A stretch of DNA of 64,000 nt from DASZRZ01 sp963732925 (GCA_963732925.1 CAVTBJ010000012.1:496001-560000), one strand, 5' to 3'. Shown: positions 8,590 through 17,701, numbered from the stretch's first letter. The notes: generated by a model from the letters alone, not told the origin. A program made the numbers and translations.

Positions 8590-9216
8590 CTAGTGCGCCA
8601 TGCCGGAAGCCATGCCCGCCGCGCCGCCCATGTCGAACTTGGTATAGCCGGGAGGTATTTCAAACAGGCTGGCGGGTTGCTCACCTTCCTGAATGTGGGT
8701 GAGTTCCATGCCATCCCCGCTGGAGGTCTGGGTCTTAATGGGAAAGTGCAATTTTTTATCGACCCAGGCGGTATAGGTTTGGCTCGGATCTTTCTTGGAG
8801 GCAAATTCCCAGCGCTCGGTGGAACGGCCATTCACGGTCTCAGTTCCTGCCTTGGTGCAGGTCATGTCGGGGTTATCGGCACAAGGGTTGCTGGGATCCA
8901 TGGGCTTGGCCTTGGGCACATTGGGAGCCATGCCGGGACGGACTTCCATGTACATCTTCTGCGCTGGCATGAGCATGTACCCGAGCCGCGACTTGCCGTC
9001 AAAAATCATGGTGGCCTGCTGTCCGTGCATTTGCATGTCCATGCGCCACTTGCCCTTTCCGGAATACAGCTTGCCATTCATCACACCGCTCTGTTGCGCG
9101 GTGGTCATGGTCATGTCCGCTGAAAAGGGTGTGCCGAAGTCCTGAGCAAAGGCGGAGGGCGCCATCAGCGCCGTCAGCAAGAATGCCAGCAAAACAGTTC
9201 GCTGCCTCAGCTGCAT
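8590..9216 (-). CDS. secreted DUF4412-like protein
   Basis: Predicted 208-residue protein with a clear signal peptide (residues 1-25, ending SAFAQ). The mature part has the layout of DUF4412/LolA-fold periplasmic proteins: a strand containing FSADMTM, GKGKWRMDMQ, an IFDGKSRLGYMLMP segment, a WEFASKK region and a C-terminal FEIPPGYTKFDM strand. It is methionine-rich, and two cysteines in NPCADNPDMTC may form a disulfide. Proteins of this fold often bind a hydrophobic ligand. No specific role can be given. Confidence 0.75.
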   Translation of the reverse strand: MQLRQRTVLLAFLLTALMAPSAFAQDFGTPFSADMTMTTAQQSGVMNGKLYSGKGKWRMDMQMHGQQATMIFDGKSRLGYMLMPAQKMYMEVRPGMAPNVPKAKPMDPSNPCADNPDMTCTKAGTETVNGRSTERWEFASKKDPSQTYTAWVDKKLHFPIKTQTSSGDGMELTHIQEGEQPASLFEIPPGYTKFDMGGAAGMASGMAH

Positions 9217-9324
9217 GAATGTCTCCCTGGGCGGCCCGCGGAGATTGGAGAAGCCGGACGCGCCATGTGAGGGAAAATTATATCGCCCGGGAAGGGTTGG
9301 GCCTATGGCTTCTGGGGCTCGGTT

Positions 9325-9753
9325 TCAGCGGGATTTCTTGCCCAGGATGCCAAGGAGGAAGAAGGCTACAGCGCCTAGCGTGCACTCGATTCGCCAGAAC
9401 TGAATTGCCTGCCAGTCGACCAGGGTAGAGGCCTGGAAAAGGAAACCGACAGCAAGGGCCGCGAGCAGGCATGCCGTGCCGAGCAGGCCGGCAATCAGTG
9501 AGAGAGGTGACAAGCCCAGGATGTCCTGCAGCCGCGTCCAGTTCAGAACTCTCCTGAGTCCGTGCGGACGAGTCAGGGATCCGCGCTCGCTTCCGCACAC
9601 ATGGCAAAAGCGGGCCCCAATCAGGAACTCAGCCCCGCACAGCTTGCAGGTCGTGGCCTGCGGCTGAGGCATAGGGGTGACCGGCTGGGGCGTAGCTGGT
9701 TGGCTGGTCCGGGCCCAGTAGCTGGCGGGCAAATCGCGGGCTGCTTCTGCCAT
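9325..9753 (-). CDS. zinc-ribbon membrane protein
   Basis: Predicted 142-residue protein starting MAEAARDLPASYWAR at 9753 (an in-frame ATG at 9768 is possible). A double CxxC zinc ribbon (CKLCG ... CHVCG) lies at about residues 36-55. It is followed by a basic patch and two hydrophobic helices. This is the common zinc-ribbon-plus-membrane-anchor layout of unknown function. The gene at 10067 on the opposite strand also combines a zinc ribbon with membrane helices. Confidence 0.72.
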   Translation of the reverse strand: MAEAARDLPASYWARTSQPATPQPVTPMPQPQATTCKLCGAEFLIGARFCHVCGSERGSLTRPHGLRRVLNWTRLQDILGLSPLSLIAGLLGTACLLAALAVGFLFQASTLVDWQAIQFWRIECTLGAVAFFLLGILGKKSR

Positions 9754-10066
9754 AACAACTTCCTGCAACGAGGCGCTCCTGGCAATTCCTGCCCGTTAGG
9801 TAGCAATCGACTCTCCAAAAGCCCGGCTTTATTAACTACCTGAAAATGAAGAGATTTATAGGTGCCGCGAGTACACCGGAATGCCGTCGCCCCGAAAGAA
9901 ATACCAAAATCCGGCAGAATCGTGAGTTGCTTGCACTCCCGTGGGAGAAAATTCCTGTGGTGCTTTTCTGCCCGCGGCACTGTCCGCCGGGACAGGTTGC
10001 CTTTTTGGGAACCGCGGACGTGTTCCGGGCGTATTGTTACCAGGCGAAGCGACAAGGAGGCAATCC

Positions 10067-10402
10067 ATGTACTGCAACTACTGCGGCAAGGTCATCCAGG
10101 AAGACGCCAACCTGTGTGCTTATTGCGGTACTCGCGTAGGGGCGGTCACCGCCCGGCAGCGGCTGGTACGGCCGCGGCACGGGCGCAAGATTGCGGGCGT
10201 CTGCCTGGCGTTTGCGGAGTATTTCGACCTGGACGTCACGCTGATTCGTGTGGTCTGGGCGGTGGCAACGGTGCTTACGATTCCCTTCGGCCTGGTGGCG
10301 TATGGGATCGCCTGGATCATTATTCCCGAGGAGCCGCGGCTGCTTCCGGCGCATGACGCGGACGCGACGGTGCAGACGACTCCCAGCGGAAGTCCATCCT
10401 GA
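10067..10402 (+). CDS. zinc-ribbon PspC-domain membrane protein
   Basis: Predicted 111-residue protein with a strong ribosome site (AAGGAGG at 10054-10060). The N-terminus MYCNYCGKV ... CAYCG is a zinc ribbon. It is followed by a PspC domain: GRKIAGVCLAFAEYFDLDVTLIRVVW and a helix ending GIAWIIIPEEP. PspC proteins sit in the inner membrane and take part in phage-shock envelope-stress responses. No pspA or pspB neighbour is present, so the stress role here rests on the family only. Confidence 0.88.
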   Translation: MYCNYCGKVIQEDANLCAYCGTRVGAVTARQRLVRPRHGRKIAGVCLAFAEYFDLDVTLIRVVWAVATVLTIPFGLVAYGIAWIIIPEEPRLLPAHDADATVQTTPSGSPS

Positions 10403-10539
10403 GAAGATTCTGAGAACGAGGCAAGGGGCGGGAATCCGGGGACCGCGGGAGCTGGCCGGGGCCCGGGTCTTCGCGTTCTCCTGGCGCTGGGAGGCTGAAC
10501 TTGCCGCGGCGGCCGGATTTCTGTCAGTCTGCCAATGCT

Positions 10540-11352
10540 ATGACAGCCACTCGAATTCGCAGCGGTGACGCCGAGATCTGGTACGAGCAACTGGGAAGCG
10601 GGCCCGATGTGGTCCTCTTGCACCCCTTTCCCGCCAATCACGAGGTGTGGATGGGGGTCGCCGAGGCGCTTGCTCCGCGCTACCGCCTGCTGCTGCCCGA
10701 CCTGCGAGGACACGGCCAGTCGCAGCCGGGCGACGGCCCGGCCACCATGGAGAAACATGCCGGCGACGTGCTGCGGCTCTGCCAGGATGCCGGGGTGCGG
10801 CGCGCGGTATTCGCCGGGGTGTCCATTGGAGGCTACATTCTGTTCGAGTTCTGGCGACGCTATCGAGAGCGGGTCTCGGCCCTCATCTTTTGTGACACGC
10901 GGGCGCAGGCAGACAGCGCGGAGGGCCGCGCCGCGCGTATTTTAGCTGCCGACAATGTGACCAAGGGTGGCGTCGATCTTTTTATTGAGACGATGATTCC
11001 CAAGCTGCTGGGGAAATCCACGCAGGCCAACCGCCCCGATGTGGTTACCGCCGCCCGGCGCATGATGAGCACATCGACGCCCGCGGGAATTTCTGCCGTG
11101 CAGCGCGGTATGGCCGAGCGTCCCGATTCGGCCGCTACGCTGGCAACCATCGATGTTCCCAGCCTGGTCGTGGTAGGGGAGGAAGACACGCTGACCCCGG
11201 TGGGCGATGCGGAGTTCCTGCGCTCCGGCATTCGCGGCAGCCGTCTGAAGGTGATTGCGCGCGCGGGACACTACTCTCCGCTGGAGAACGCGGAGGACTG
11301 CACTGCCGTGATGCGGGAGTTTCTTGACGGACTGAGCGCAATCCGCAGCTGA
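10540..11352 (+). CDS. alpha/beta hydrolase
   Basis: Predicted 270-residue soluble enzyme of the alpha/beta-hydrolase superfamily, close in size to 3-oxoadipate enol-lactonase-like hydrolases. Seen: the oxyanion strand VVLLHPFPANH, the nucleophile elbow GVSIGG, the acid VVGEEDTLTP and the catalytic His in AGHYSPLENAE near the C-terminus. I chose the ATG at 10540 because homology starts there; a TTG at 10501 in the same frame would add 13 atypical residues. Substrate unknown. Confidence 0.85.
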   Translation: MTATRIRSGDAEIWYEQLGSGPDVVLLHPFPANHEVWMGVAEALAPRYRLLLPDLRGHGQSQPGDGPATMEKHAGDVLRLCQDAGVRRAVFAGVSIGGYILFEFWRRYRERVSALIFCDTRAQADSAEGRAARILAADNVTKGGVDLFIETMIPKLLGKSTQANRPDVVTAARRMMSTSTPAGISAVQRGMAERPDSAATLATIDVPSLVVVGEEDTLTPVGDAEFLRSGIRGSRLKVIARAGHYSPLENAEDCTAVMREFLDGLSAIRS

Positions 11353-11429
11353 CCGTTTTTGCGCAATCGCGGCTTCTTGCCTGGACGCGGCTTTTTACCT
11401 GGCCGTGGGGTGGAGTACAATGCCGCGCC

Positions 11430-11837
11430 ATGGTGGAGAACGCTTTGGTTCCCGAGAAGACGACCGTGACCTCCGCGGGCGACGGCCCGGCGGCAGATAT
11501 CCATGCCGCGAACAGCGCGGTTTTTCTGCTGACGTTGAATATTACGCGGGTGCTCGAGCAGGAGTCTCTCGATGTCAGCATATGGGGTTCGGCGGACGGC
11601 AGCACCTGGGGCGACAAGCCGCTGCTGGTTTTTCCGCAAAAGTTTTATCGCGGCGAGCACCCCGCGCTGCTGGACATGAGCCCGCATCCGCAGGTGAGGT
11701 TCCTGCGGGCTCACTGGGAAGTGGCCCGCTGGGGGCGCGGCGAAGCAACTCCTCAATTTGAATTCGCCCTACAGCTTAGGGAGGTTCCAGCCGAAGTGCT
11801 GGAAGAGACCACGCCACTCTTGAGGGCCGCTAAATAA
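11430..11837 (+). CDS. conserved hypothetical protein, 135 residues
   Basis: Soluble protein without signal peptide, starting MVENALVPEKTTVTSAGDG. The core has alternating strands (AVFLLTLNITRVLEQESLDVSIWGSADG and FPQKFYRGEHPALLDM) ending with a FLRAHWEV strand. This suggests a beta-sandwich of the kind used in structural or binding domains. I do not recognise a named family. It starts 77 bases after the hydrolase and may be cotranscribed. Confidence 0.65.
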   Translation: MVENALVPEKTTVTSAGDGPAADIHAANSAVFLLTLNITRVLEQESLDVSIWGSADGSTWGDKPLLVFPQKFYRGEHPALLDMSPHPQVRFLRAHWEVARWGRGEATPQFEFALQLREVPAEVLEETTPLLRAAK

Positions 11838-11898
11838 AAGGGCGGCGACCCTTCTTTAAGAAGGCCGCCGTTGCTTACTGCCAGGCTGGGCAGGTGCC

Positions 11899-12948
11899 TC
11901 ACTCGACTGCTACCGTGGTTTCCTGCGACTGCAACTGCTGCAACATCTTTTGAGCATCGCTGGCCTGCGGACCTTTGGGGTCGGTCTTCAAGTATCTTTG
12001 TAACGACGCGATGGCTCGCGCAGTGTCCTTCATCCCCAGGAAGGCGTTGGCGCGCAACAGGTAGATAGGTGCGAAATTCTTGGGGGCGAACTGAACCGCC
12101 TTGTCGGAATCGTCGAGAGCCTTACGAAACTCCTTTTTCCCGAGATGAGCGCGCGCCGATTCGTAATATCCCTGCCAGGAATTCGGGGTGAAGCTGAAGG
12201 CCCGGCTCAGTACGCGTAAGGCATCATCAAACCGGGTCAGCATGTTGTATGCCGTGCCCAGCACAATGTAGCTCAAGCCATATGTGGGATCGTCCTTAAT
12301 GGCTTTCTCCGAAAACTTGCGTGCCTGGTCGACCTGGTTGTCCTGCAAATACAGGACCGCCCGAAGCGCGAGAGCCTCGCTGAAATCGGGATACTGCTGC
12401 AAGGCCTGTTCCGTCCGTTGAATAGCCTCGTCCCGCTTTTGTTGCGCGTAGGCCTTTTGAGCCTCCTGAAACAGTTTGCGCGCCTTTTTGGGTACCTGGA
12501 ACTGATTCACCGACACCGATTCGCCGCCTGAAACCCCCCCGTTGTCGGGCCGCACGGGAAGGCGCAGAGTCACCTGAGCGAAAGCACTGCTGATCTCAAC
12601 CTGCCGCTGAGCCTGGTACAGGCCACTGGTTGCCACGACCTCATAATTCCCTTCTGGCAGATCCGCCAGATGGAAAGAGCCATCGGGTTGGGTGGAGATG
12701 CTGCCAATAACACGTCCGGTAATCATTTCCTGGACGGTGACGTTGGCGTTGCCAAGGCGATGGCCCTGAAAATCGGTGACTACTCCGCTCAAAGAGTAGC
12801 TCACCCTTGTGTTCATGCCGAAAGCCCCCCGCCTGGAAGGGAATCCGAAACCGTCGTTCGAAACGTCAGGATTGACGGGAATTTGCGCCAAGGCGAATGC
12901 CGTAAATAGAAGAAGAGCTGCGATTGGAGAGAGAACCCGAGTTATCAT
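11899..12948 (-). CDS. secreted protein: carboxypeptidase-regulatory-like domain plus TPRs
   Basis: Predicted 349-residue protein with a signal peptide (residues 1-21). Residues about 50-130 form a carboxypeptidase-regulatory-like (Ig-type) domain: SLSGVVTDFQGHRLGNANVTVQ and a LPEGNYEVVAT strand. From about residue 155 onward there are five or so TPR units (ALQQYPDFSEALALRAVLY, AIKDDPTYGLSYIVLGTAY, AVQFAPKNFAPIYLLRANAFLG). This combination is frequent in secreted acidobacterial proteins that may bind other envelope proteins. Function unknown. Confidence 0.82.
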   Translation of the reverse strand: MITRVLSPIAALLLFTAFALAQIPVNPDVSNDGFGFPSRRGAFGMNTRVSYSLSGVVTDFQGHRLGNANVTVQEMITGRVIGSISTQPDGSFHLADLPEGNYEVVATSGLYQAQRQVEISSAFAQVTLRLPVRPDNGGVSGGESVSVNQFQVPKKARKLFQEAQKAYAQQKRDEAIQRTEQALQQYPDFSEALALRAVLYLQDNQVDQARKFSEKAIKDDPTYGLSYIVLGTAYNMLTRFDDALRVLSRAFSFTPNSWQGYYESARAHLGKKEFRKALDDSDKAVQFAPKNFAPIYLLRANAFLGMKDTARAIASLQRYLKTDPKGPQASDAQKMLQQLQSQETTVAVE

Positions 12949-13193
12949 TTATACTTTCCTGCAGACATTGCTCTGAGCTTTGAAAATCCGGGCGCTCAAC
13001 GGGGTTTGGCGCTCGTGGACGCTGCGAAATCCAGTGCCCTGGTTAATGTGACGGATGTTGCGTGGCAATGAGTTGTCCTTGGGACGGGATGGGGAGCTGA
13101 AAGAAAAATTCAGTGCAGCGGGCAACGGCTGGAGAACCTCAAACGGCAGTACTGCCGGGAAACTCCAACACAAACAAGAATACAAATAAGGCC

Positions 13194-14492
13194 ATGTCCA
13201 ACGATCCTTCCAGCGTCGTCGTTCGTCCCGCTCGCAACGTCGTGGGTGCTTTGCGTCTGCCCGGCGACAAGTCCATCTCCCATCGCTATGCCATGCTCGG
13301 CGGCATTGCGGAAGGTTCGACCCGGCTGGAAAACTTTTCTACCGGGGCGGACTGTGCCAGCACGCTTGCCTGCCTGCAAATGCTGGGCGTGGGAGTGGAG
13401 CGCAGCGCGGAGGGCGCGGTCATCGTCAAGGGAACAGGAGGGCGGCTAAGCCCGCCGGGCCAGCCTCTCGACTGCGGGAATTCCGGCTCGACGATGCGTA
13501 TGCTGGCCGGGATCCTGGCGGGGCAGCCACTCGTCTGCGAAATGTCCGGAGACGAATCGCTTTCCCGGCGGCCCATGGCGCGCGTGATTACCCCGCTGCA
13601 GCAGATGGGCGCGAGCATCGAGTCCCGCGAGGGCAAGCCACCGCTGCGCATCAGTGGAGGTCAGCTTCACAGCGTGGAATACCGGATGCCGGTTCCGAGC
13701 GCGCAGGTGAAGTCCGCCATCCTGTTCGCGGGCTTGTTTGCCCAGGGCACGACCTGGGTGGAGGAGGGCGTGCGCACGCGCGATCACAGCGAAATCGCGT
13801 TGCGGGCCTTCGGAGCGCAAGTGCAATGCAAGCAGGGCCGTGCCGGAATTTCCGGTGGGCAGACGCTGCGCGCAATTCAGGCTACGGTCCCGGGAGACAT
13901 TTCTTCGGCGGCATTCTTTCTCTGCGCCGCCGCTCTTTTCCCCGAATCCAACCTGGTGCTGGATGACGTGCTGCTGAATCCTACACGGGCTGTTCTGCTG
14001 GATGTGCTGGCTGCCATGGGCGTGCGAACCTCCATGATCCGGGTAGAAGAGCGGCACGGGGAATTGACCGGAACCATTCGCGTGCAGGCGCCACAAATAC
14101 TGCGCGGAACCCGCATCGCCGGCGCGCAGGCGGCTGCTCTGATTGACGAGCTGCCGGTCTTGGCGGCGATTGCTCCCTTCACCAGCGACGGCGTCGAGAT
14201 TGGCGATGCCCGGGAACTGCGAGTAAAGGAAAGCGATCGCATTGCCGCGGTGGCGAAGAACCTGCGGGCCATGGGCGCGAATGTCGAAGAGCGTGAGGAC
14301 GGATTGCTTGTCCCGGGGGGACAGCGGCTGCGGGGCGGCCAGGTGGATTCGGCCGGAGATCATCGCATTGCCATGGCATTTTCCATTGCTGCCCTACGCG
14401 CCCAAGAGGAAACCTTGATCCATGGGGCGGACGCGGCCCGTATTTCCTATCCCGAATTCTTTCGGGATCTGGAACAACTGCTGGAGCGCTGA
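13194..14492 (+). CDS. aroA: 3-phosphoshikimate 1-carboxyvinyltransferase (EPSP synthase)
   Basis: Predicted 432-residue enzyme that joins shikimate-3-phosphate and phosphoenolpyruvate in aromatic amino-acid synthesis. Family motifs are complete: PGDKSISHR at residues 23-31, CGNSGSTMRMLAG, DESLSRRPM, SAQVKSAILFAGL, GDISSAAFF, RVKESDRI and DHRIAMAF. I chose the ATG at 13194 (MSNDPSSVVVRP), which starts just before the first conserved strand; the frame is open further upstream without family character. It is divergent from the TPR gene at 12948. No other shikimate genes are adjacent. Confidence 0.96.
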   Translation: MSNDPSSVVVRPARNVVGALRLPGDKSISHRYAMLGGIAEGSTRLENFSTGADCASTLACLQMLGVGVERSAEGAVIVKGTGGRLSPPGQPLDCGNSGSTMRMLAGILAGQPLVCEMSGDESLSRRPMARVITPLQQMGASIESREGKPPLRISGGQLHSVEYRMPVPSAQVKSAILFAGLFAQGTTWVEEGVRTRDHSEIALRAFGAQVQCKQGRAGISGGQTLRAIQATVPGDISSAAFFLCAAALFPESNLVLDDVLLNPTRAVLLDVLAAMGVRTSMIRVEERHGELTGTIRVQAPQILRGTRIAGAQAAALIDELPVLAAIAPFTSDGVEIGDARELRVKESDRIAAVAKNLRAMGANVEEREDGLLVPGGQRLRGGQVDSAGDHRIAMAFSIAALRAQEETLIHGADAARISYPEFFRDLEQLLER

Positions 14493-14698
14493 TTTCGCGA
14501 TCTGCAATCGGCAAAAGGTTGCCTCAAATATTCGGGCATCTGTCTTCGCGGCGCCTCCCGGCTGCCAAAATACCAGCCCACTCCAGCTGGAGACTCCTCA
14601 TCCAAGACTTTGACCTCGGCTAATGCACAGCGCGTGTCGCCAGGCAACTGCCACGATTCGCGGCCGGGAGACAAAGCACGATGCAGGGAGAATGGGCA

Positions 14699-15262
14699 AT
14701 GAGGAGAATCTGCATAATCGTCCTGCTGGCGCTGATGGCCGCGCCGGCTTTAATGGCGCAGGAAACCCATGTCGGGGTTGGTGCCTTTTTCGACTACTTC
14801 CGCTGGAACAACGCGGGTCAGAATTTCTTCGGCGTTGGAGGCCGGTTTTCGGTAGACCCGCACCCCAACGTCGGTGTTGAGGCTGAAGCAGCCTATTATT
14901 TCCGACGGGAAGTGGGCAGCCTTACCAATGGCGTGGGGACGGTGAGCATTCAGAACCCAAGCACCCGCATCACCCCGGCGCTGATTGGGCTGAACTTTCA
15001 CAATAACGGCCCGCTGCGGGTCTTCGTGACCGCCAAGGGCGGCATCGTTCACTTTGGCAACCAGAATTTCAACAGCGTGAGCGGCTTCTTCAACAACTTC
15101 AACAATTCGGGGATGACTCGGGGAGCGTTTTACCCGGGCGCTGGAGTTGAGCTGGGAAGCGGAAGAATCGGGTTGCGTTTCGAAGTCGGGGATCTCATGT
15201 ATTTCCTCAACGGAGCGCAACACAACCTGAGATTTAACGTCGGTCCGGAAATACGCTTCTAG
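14699..15262 (+). CDS. small outer-membrane beta-barrel protein
   Basis: Predicted 187-residue protein. The ATG at 14699 is preceded by AGGGAG and opens a signal peptide (MRRICIIVLLALMAAPALMAQ). The mature protein consists of alternating amphipathic strands with Phe/Asn-rich turns (FFDYFRWNNAGQNFF) and ends in a terminal strand LRFNVGPEIRF with the C-terminal Phe expected of outer-membrane barrels. Length fits an eight-strand OmpA-type or OmpW-type barrel. No peptidoglycan-binding domain is present. Confidence 0.78.
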   Translation: MRRICIIVLLALMAAPALMAQETHVGVGAFFDYFRWNNAGQNFFGVGGRFSVDPHPNVGVEAEAAYYFRREVGSLTNGVGTVSIQNPSTRITPALIGLNFHNNGPLRVFVTAKGGIVHFGNQNFNSVSGFFNNFNNSGMTRGAFYPGAGVELGSGRIGLRFEVGDLMYFLNGAQHNLRFNVGPEIRF

Positions 15263-15316
15263 CGGTCCTGCAGTGAGGCGCGGGTTTTTTCGCTGGCCCG
15301 TCGCTGAAAACGGCTG

Positions 15317-15361
15317 AAAGGCTCTTCTCTTTGTAAGCATATAAAGAGAGGGGCCTTTTTT
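15317..15361 (+). terminator. rho-independent terminator
   Basis: Long imperfect stem AAAGGCTCTTCTCTTT / AAAGAGAGGGGCCTTT around a ten-base loop, ending in six T residues, about 55 bases downstream of the barrel gene stop. Confidence 0.75.
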
Positions 15362-15490
15362 CGAGCATTCGACCACAAATTCTTCCTTCTACCTGCTTGT
15401 AAAACTGTTGATCTGATGTGCTAGTATTCCGCACTCAAGGGCTCAGGACCGACCCAGCCCCAAGACAATTTTGAATTCTAAAGACTTCCC

Positions 15491-16558
15491 ATGCAGCGAA
15501 CCCGCTCTTTCTCCTACGGGTGTATCTGCTCAGTCCTGCCCGGGCTGCTTGCATTGGCGCTGACTTCGTTCTGCTGGGGTCAGGCAGACACCCTAAAAGA
15601 CATCCACATTACCCCTAGGAAACCTCCGGAAAAATCGGAGCCGGCCTTCGCCAAACCAGACAGCTCCAAACTGGCCGCCCCTTTCAACGAAGCCGATCGC
15701 TCGCTGCGCTCCGGGGCGCGAACCTTCGTGAAAGATGTGAACCTGGTTCTGGTTCCGGTCACCATTACCGACGGCTGGAACCACCTGGTGATGGGATTGC
15801 ACCGGGACGACTTTACCCTGTTGGAGAATGGCAAGGAGCAGGAGATTCAGTATTTCTCCACCCAGGATGCGCCCATTTCGGCGTGCGTGATCTTCGATAC
15901 CAGCGCCAGCATGAAAGACAAGATCGGCCTGGCACGCAAGGCGGTGGAAGAATTCGTGGTGAACTCCAATCCCAAGGACGAGTTTTGTCTCATCACGTTT
16001 TCCGATCATCCGAACTTTGTGGTGGGATTTGAAGATCCGGTGCAGACCGTCGTCGACAAGCTGGCGCTGGTTCACTCCGTCGGCCGCACGGCGCTGTTCG
16101 ACGCTATTTACATGGGGGTGGACGAGCTGCGGCACGCGCACAACCCGCGCAAGGTGCTGCTGATCATCTCTGACGGGGAAGACAACCGCAGCCGCTACAC
16201 GGCGAAGGAGATTACCGACATCATCATGGAATCCGACCTGCAGGCATATTCCATCGGCATCTTCGAGGGTTGGTATCCCTTTTCGGGTCCGGAAAATGCG
16301 CCGGGAGGACGGCTGCTGCGCCGGATGGCGGACTATACCGGCGGCGGTTCCATGATTCTGAGGGACAAGACAGAACTGGAAGACGCCGCCCGCGTTCTGA
16401 ACCTGCGCATGCGCAACCAGTATGTCCTGGGTTATTGCCCGGCAGACCACGATGCGGATGGTAAGTGGCGCGACATCGAAGTCAGGCTGAAGCGTCCGCA
16501 GAATGCGACTTCACTCCACATTGCCACGAAATCCGGCTACTACGCTCCGGAACGGTGA
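15491..16558 (+). CDS. secreted VWFA-domain protein (acidobacterial type)
   Basis: Predicted 355-residue protein with a signal peptide (about residues 1-31). Before the VWFA domain it has the usual strand LVLVPVTITD and a DDFTLLENGKEQEI motif. The metal-ion-dependent adhesion site is intact: DTSASM at residues 136-141, a Thr in GRTALFDA and ISDGEDNRS. The C-terminus RNQYVLGYCPADHDADGKWRDIEVRLK and SGYYAPER matches the VWFA-related family that is expanded in Acidobacteria. Such domains bind protein partners through a divalent cation. Partner unknown. Confidence 0.88.
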   Translation: MQRTRSFSYGCICSVLPGLLALALTSFCWGQADTLKDIHITPRKPPEKSEPAFAKPDSSKLAAPFNEADRSLRSGARTFVKDVNLVLVPVTITDGWNHLVMGLHRDDFTLLENGKEQEIQYFSTQDAPISACVIFDTSASMKDKIGLARKAVEEFVVNSNPKDEFCLITFSDHPNFVVGFEDPVQTVVDKLALVHSVGRTALFDAIYMGVDELRHAHNPRKVLLIISDGEDNRSRYTAKEITDIIMESDLQAYSIGIFEGWYPFSGPENAPGGRLLRRMADYTGGGSMILRDKTELEDAARVLNLRMRNQYVLGYCPADHDADGKWRDIEVRLKRPQNATSLHIATKSGYYAPER

Positions 16559-16562
16559 GCGG

Positions 16563-17276
16563 CTATGCTTCCGGGCCGCGGCCGTGCCGGCGGGCGAAGG
16601 AAAGCAGCGTCACCAGCCAGATTGCCGCAGCGGCGTAGCCAGCCAGAACATCGCTGGGATAGTGCACTCCCAGGTAAATGCGGGACGCTCCAATCGCGGT
16701 CACCAGCAGGGCCGCTACCAGCCACAGCAGCGCTTTCCTTTTGGCATTGCTGATGCGCGGCGAGAGCAAGGCGGCCGCTGCGAAATAAAAGCAAAGGGAA
16801 ACCAGCGCGTGTCCGCTGGGAAAGCTGTAGCTTGCGGGGTTGCGAATATGGAACGGTAGCGGACGAGGGCGCTCAAAAAACTGCTTGAGACCATAGGTGA
16901 GGGCGAATGCGCCACCCACCACTACGGCCAGCCAGAAAGCCGCCCGCGAGCGTTGCGAGCGCCGGAACCAGAGAACCAGAAATAGAGCGAGAACCAGCAG
17001 GGTGAGCGGCGAACCCAAAGCTGAGATGCCCCGCATCACCAAGGTCAGGGCGGGCGAGGAATGCAGGTAGGCAAAGCTTCGCAGGCTCACATCCAGCTTC
17101 CAGGTCTCATCCGCAACAACCTTATTGGCCAGCCATGCGAAGAGCCCCAGGGCGAGCAATGCGACCAGCAGGCTGGCAATGATTCCCAGGCTGAGGCCGG
17201 TGGCCGTCGAAACTCTGGTTTTCCATCCCCGGCCGGGAGGCCCCGGACTGGGTGGCCGGATGTCAGAAGGGATCAC
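16563..17276 (-). CDS. PAP2-family membrane phosphatase
   Basis: Predicted 237-residue protein with about six membrane helices. The three phosphatase motifs of the PAP2 family are present in order: KQFFERPRP, PSGHA and SRIYLGVHYPSDVLAG, which contain the catalytic histidines and the phosphate-binding Lys/Arg residues. Family members hydrolyse lipid phosphates such as undecaprenyl pyrophosphate or phosphatidic acid. The substrate cannot be chosen from sequence. Its stop is 4 bases from the convergent VWFA gene. Confidence 0.92.
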   Translation of the reverse strand: MIPSDIRPPSPGPPGRGWKTRVSTATGLSLGIIASLLVALLALGLFAWLANKVVADETWKLDVSLRSFAYLHSSPALTLVMRGISALGSPLTLLVLALFLVLWFRRSQRSRAAFWLAVVVGGAFALTYGLKQFFERPRPLPFHIRNPASYSFPSGHALVSLCFYFAAAALLSPRISNAKRKALLWLVAALLVTAIGASRIYLGVHYPSDVLAGYAAAAIWLVTLLSFARRHGRGPEA

Positions 17277-17480
17277 ACGGCCAGTATCGCGGAATGGGGA
17301 GGGGGCGGTCTATCGCAACTGGCCAGGAGATACTGGCAGCGTCGTTGAAGATGAAAGTAAGCAATGAATCCTTGCGCTCCGGAAGAATGAACAAGCAACT
17401 CGATTGGATGCAAATTCCCGTCCGGGCATCGACATGGCCGGTGAGAGGCAGTTTTGCTGTGATAAATTGGTAGTTTGTGC

Positions 17481-17525
17481 GGGCGCTAGTCTCAGACCGT
17501 AGAACATCTGCCTTTTAAGTAGAGC
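17481..17525 (+). pseudogene. 5' half of a decayed tRNA-Lys copy
   Basis: This 45-base stretch aligns with the first 44 bases of the intact tRNA-Lys 145 bases downstream, with two one-base indels and three substitutions. It covers the acceptor 5' strand, D arm and a near-complete anticodon arm, including an exact CATCTGCCTTTTAAG. The T arm and acceptor 3' strand are missing, so it cannot fold as a tRNA. Confidence 0.8.
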
Positions 17526-17576
17526 CGATGAGCGCGCGTGAGCGCAGGGCGGAGCCGAGCGGGAGACTGCTGGCGA

Positions 17577-17612
17577 AATCCTGAGCGAGCGAAAGCGAGT
17601 CGAAGGACCAGA
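17577..17612 (+). repeat. REP-like repeat, single copy by tRNA-Lys
   Basis: The stretch TCCTGAGCGAGCGAAAGCG followed by AGTCGAAGGACC is of the same type as the two 38-base arms around the GIY-YIG gene at 28388-28778 (shared GAGCGAGC ... GCGAGTCGA.GG core). It lies between the decayed and the intact tRNA-Lys. Confidence 0.7.
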
Positions 17613-17625
17613 TAATTTCAAGAAC

Positions 17626-17701
17626 GGGCGCGTAGCTCAGACGGTAGAGCATCTGCCTTTTAAGCAGAGGGTCCCGGGTTCGAGTCCCGGCGCGCTCACC
17701 A
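17626..17701 (+). tRNA. tRNA-Lys (TTT)
   Basis: Complete cloverleaf: acceptor GGGCGCG with CGCGCTC (one G-U pair), D arm AGCTCAGACGGTAGAGC, anticodon stem TCTGC/GCAGA around CTTTTAA (anticodon TTT), T arm CCGGGTTCGAGTCCCGG, discriminator A and encoded CCA at 17699-17701. Length is 76 bases. Confidence 0.96.
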
